From NCBI GenBank assembly GCA_029556045.1, contig JAKQGS010000269.1, positions 1-6,853 of the forward strand: DNA of 6,853 nt. The letters run 5' to 3'. Below, one piece after another: positions 5,485 through 6,853 of this stretch. Source of the DNA: Pseudomonadota bacterium (GTDB lineage Bacteria; Bdellovibrionota; Oligoflexia; Oligoflexales; Oligoflexaceae). Below the pieces are notes generated by a model. It made no database searches and was not told where the DNA came from. It was given only the letters and a program-made list of their open reading frames with translations. The translations under genes and the position numbers were made by a program. The number at the start of each line of letters is the position of its first letter. Within the stretch, counting starts at the first letter, position 1.

Positions 5485-6853
5485 TCAGAGGGCCTGTGAG
5501 CGGGCTTTGCGAAAGGGAAGATTGAGGGATGTTGTGGTGGTAAAACCTTCGGCATCGTGAAAGGGACGAAAGCTGATACCGGCCGGGGGGGCGTTTGCTT
5601 CGTCGTAGGTGGATCGCTCGCGAATAATATCGGTTAAAACCGCGTCCTGAAAGCGACGTATGATAGAAAGGTCTGATGGATCTCCCGAAAAAACTTTGCT
5701 GCGACCATCCTCCGATCCCAACCACATGGCAGCAGTCACACGGGGCCCCATCACAACACCCCACTGATCACGACCATCTTCATTGGATGAATCAAATCGC
5801 ACCAGATTCTCTGCATCACTTTTTTCCGTATGAGATAGGTCCGATCGCTGTCCCTGAGTCTGTCGCATGGTTTCCAATGCCAGGTAAGCGGAATCGGACC
5901 GCATCACACGTTGACCTTTATCGAGGGGCCGGCGATACACGATCTTTCCGGTCGGTGTCAGGATACGGGCGATCATATGAGGCCGGCGGATGATCCCGCC
6001 ACTGGTTAAAGCTCCGTAAGTGCGGGTCAGTGCATCCAGCGAAATCAGTCCCCGCCCCAATGCCAGATCCATATCTCCCGCCGGCATGGCTACATCCAGA
6101 CGCTGCAAAAACGAGCGGAAGGTACCAAAGCCCAGATTGGACATTAAACCAGCGGCAATAAAAGCATCCCGGTCCAATAGCATGCGAACAACAGCATCAG
6201 CTCCCCCTGTCCCATCGCCCTGGGATTCCCGGATCGGACTTTGGCGGTATGAGGAATCGGGATCCAACCCTTGCTCCATGGCCAGAGCCAGCAGGAAGGG
6301 CTTCTGCATCTCTCCAACCGGGCGACGGGACCTCTGCGCCCGGTTAAACTGGCTGCGGCGATAGTCCCTTCCTCCCTGCATGGCCAGCACAGCACCGGTG
6401 CGGGGATCCATCGCGTAGAATGCAGCTTCCACCGCACTCGTCTTTCGTTGCTTCGGATCGGTCTCCAACTGCGACAAAAAATCAGCAGAATCTGCGAGCA
6501 GTTTGCGGTCAAGGGTGGTCTCAATGATCAAACCCCCTTGCGCGATGTTTTTCATGTCCAGGATTTTTTGCGCTTCGGCCTGGACGGCATCCAATGCATG
6601 ACCAAAGGGTTTTGGACGATCAGGGTCGATGCCAACAACTTTGATGGACTGACGTCGGGCCACGATAAATTTGTTTTTGGAGATAACTTTTGCGTCCAGC
6701 ATCCGCTCCAGGACAATTTCCTGGCGGCGTTTAGCCAGGCCGAGAAACATCGCCAGCATCAGCGTTGAAAGCAGCAGCCAGTGCGAAATATAGATTCCCG
6801 GTTCAAGACTTTTCAAGGCTCCAACCCCGGCGGTTGCACGCAGCACAAAGCCA
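5485..6853 (-). CDS. Class A PBP-like protein with degenerate transpeptidase domain (partial, start beyond right edge)
   Basis: Seen: 455 residues to the TGA at 5485; the frame is open to the right edge, so the GTG at 6846 is probably internal. The first 60 residues resemble the end of a GT51 glycosyltransferase (GVGALKS...KRRQEIVLERML), then comes a PBP1A-type transpeptidase region: GGLIIETTLDRKLL, AAFYAMDPRTGAVLAMQGG, RDYRRSQFNRA, LALGRGLISLDALTRTYGALTSGG and RDQWG...AAMWLG. The catalytic motifs are lost. GSxxKP reads GEMQKP, with Glu (codon 6312-6310) in place of the nucleophilic Ser; SRN reads DRD (6174-6166); KTG reads FDS (about 5796-5788). Inferred: the domain folds but cannot form peptide crosslinks or bind beta-lactams covalently. 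The intact frame and preserved scaffold argue against a decaying pseudogene. Its role may be as a scaffold or regulator of cell-wall synthesis, or as a glycosyltransferase only if the unseen N-terminal catalytic residues are present. Confidence 0.82.
   Translation of the reverse strand, partial: GFVLRATAGVGALKSLEPGIYISHWLLLSTLMLAMFLGLAKRRQEIVLERMLDAKVISKNKFIVARRQSIKVVGIDPDRPKPFGHALDAVQAEAQKILDMKNIAQGGLIIETTLDRKLLADSADFLSQLETDPKQRKTSAVEAAFYAMDPRTGAVLAMQGGRDYRRSQFNRAQRSRRPVGEMQKPFLLALAMEQGLDPDSSYRQSPIRESQGDGTGGADAVVRMLLDRDAFIAAGLMSNLGFGTFRSFLQRLDVAMPAGDMDLALGRGLISLDALTRTYGALTSGGIIRRPHMIARILTPTGKIVYRRPLDKGQRVMRSDSAYLALETMRQTQGQRSDLSHTEKSDAENLVRFDSSNEDGRDQWGVVMGPRVTAAMWLGSEDGRSKVFSGDPSDLSIIRRFQDAVLTDIIRERSTYDEANAPPAGISFRPFHDAEGFTTTTSLNLPFRKARSQAL

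Overview
The window reads as a Gram-negative bacterial chromosome segment of about even base composition, with AT-rich intergenic patches. The Gram-negative reading rests on a probable lipoprotein, a secreted protein that looks like an outer-membrane beta-barrel and ends in Phe, a MurJ lipid II flippase and a class A PBP-like protein. The lineage cannot be fixed from sequence alone. A proteobacterial or Bdellovibrionota-type organism would fit, but that is a weak inference.

Layout, left to right. Positions 1-505 (minus) hold the 5' end of a fused isobutyryl-CoA mutase gene (icmF), with its cobalamin-binding domain visible. Positions 506-900 are non-coding, with a candidate icmF promoter and a strongly AT-rich stretch ahead of the next gene. 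Positions 901-1935 (plus) encode a metallo-beta-lactamase-fold hydrolase of the NAPE-PLD-like type, probably lipid-anchored. It converges, across only 26 bp, on murJ (1962-3605, minus). Upstream of murJ and probably co-transcribed with it is a small gene (3647-4150, minus) whose product looks like an Hpt phosphotransfer domain with Cys in place of the phospho-accepting His. An intrinsic terminator (4297-4319) separates this pair from a secreted putative outer-membrane protein gene (4346-5269, minus). Its leader region has a perfect TTGACA box, a 14-bp palindrome, a short upstream ORF ending in four Cys codons, and a 17-bp perfect inverted repeat that brackets the start codon. Positions 5485-6853 (minus) hold the 3' part of a class A PBP-like gene that is intact as a reading frame but has lost all three transpeptidase catalytic motifs.

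The common theme of the right two thirds is the cell envelope: a lipid II flippase, a PBP-like protein that appears catalytically dead, and a putative outer-membrane protein. The most unusual points are two independent pseudo-enzymes (Hpt-like with H to C; PBP-like with SxxK, SxN and KTG all lost) and the structured leader of the outer-membrane protein gene. icmF and the hydrolase are metabolic or lipid-related and show no clear link to the rest.
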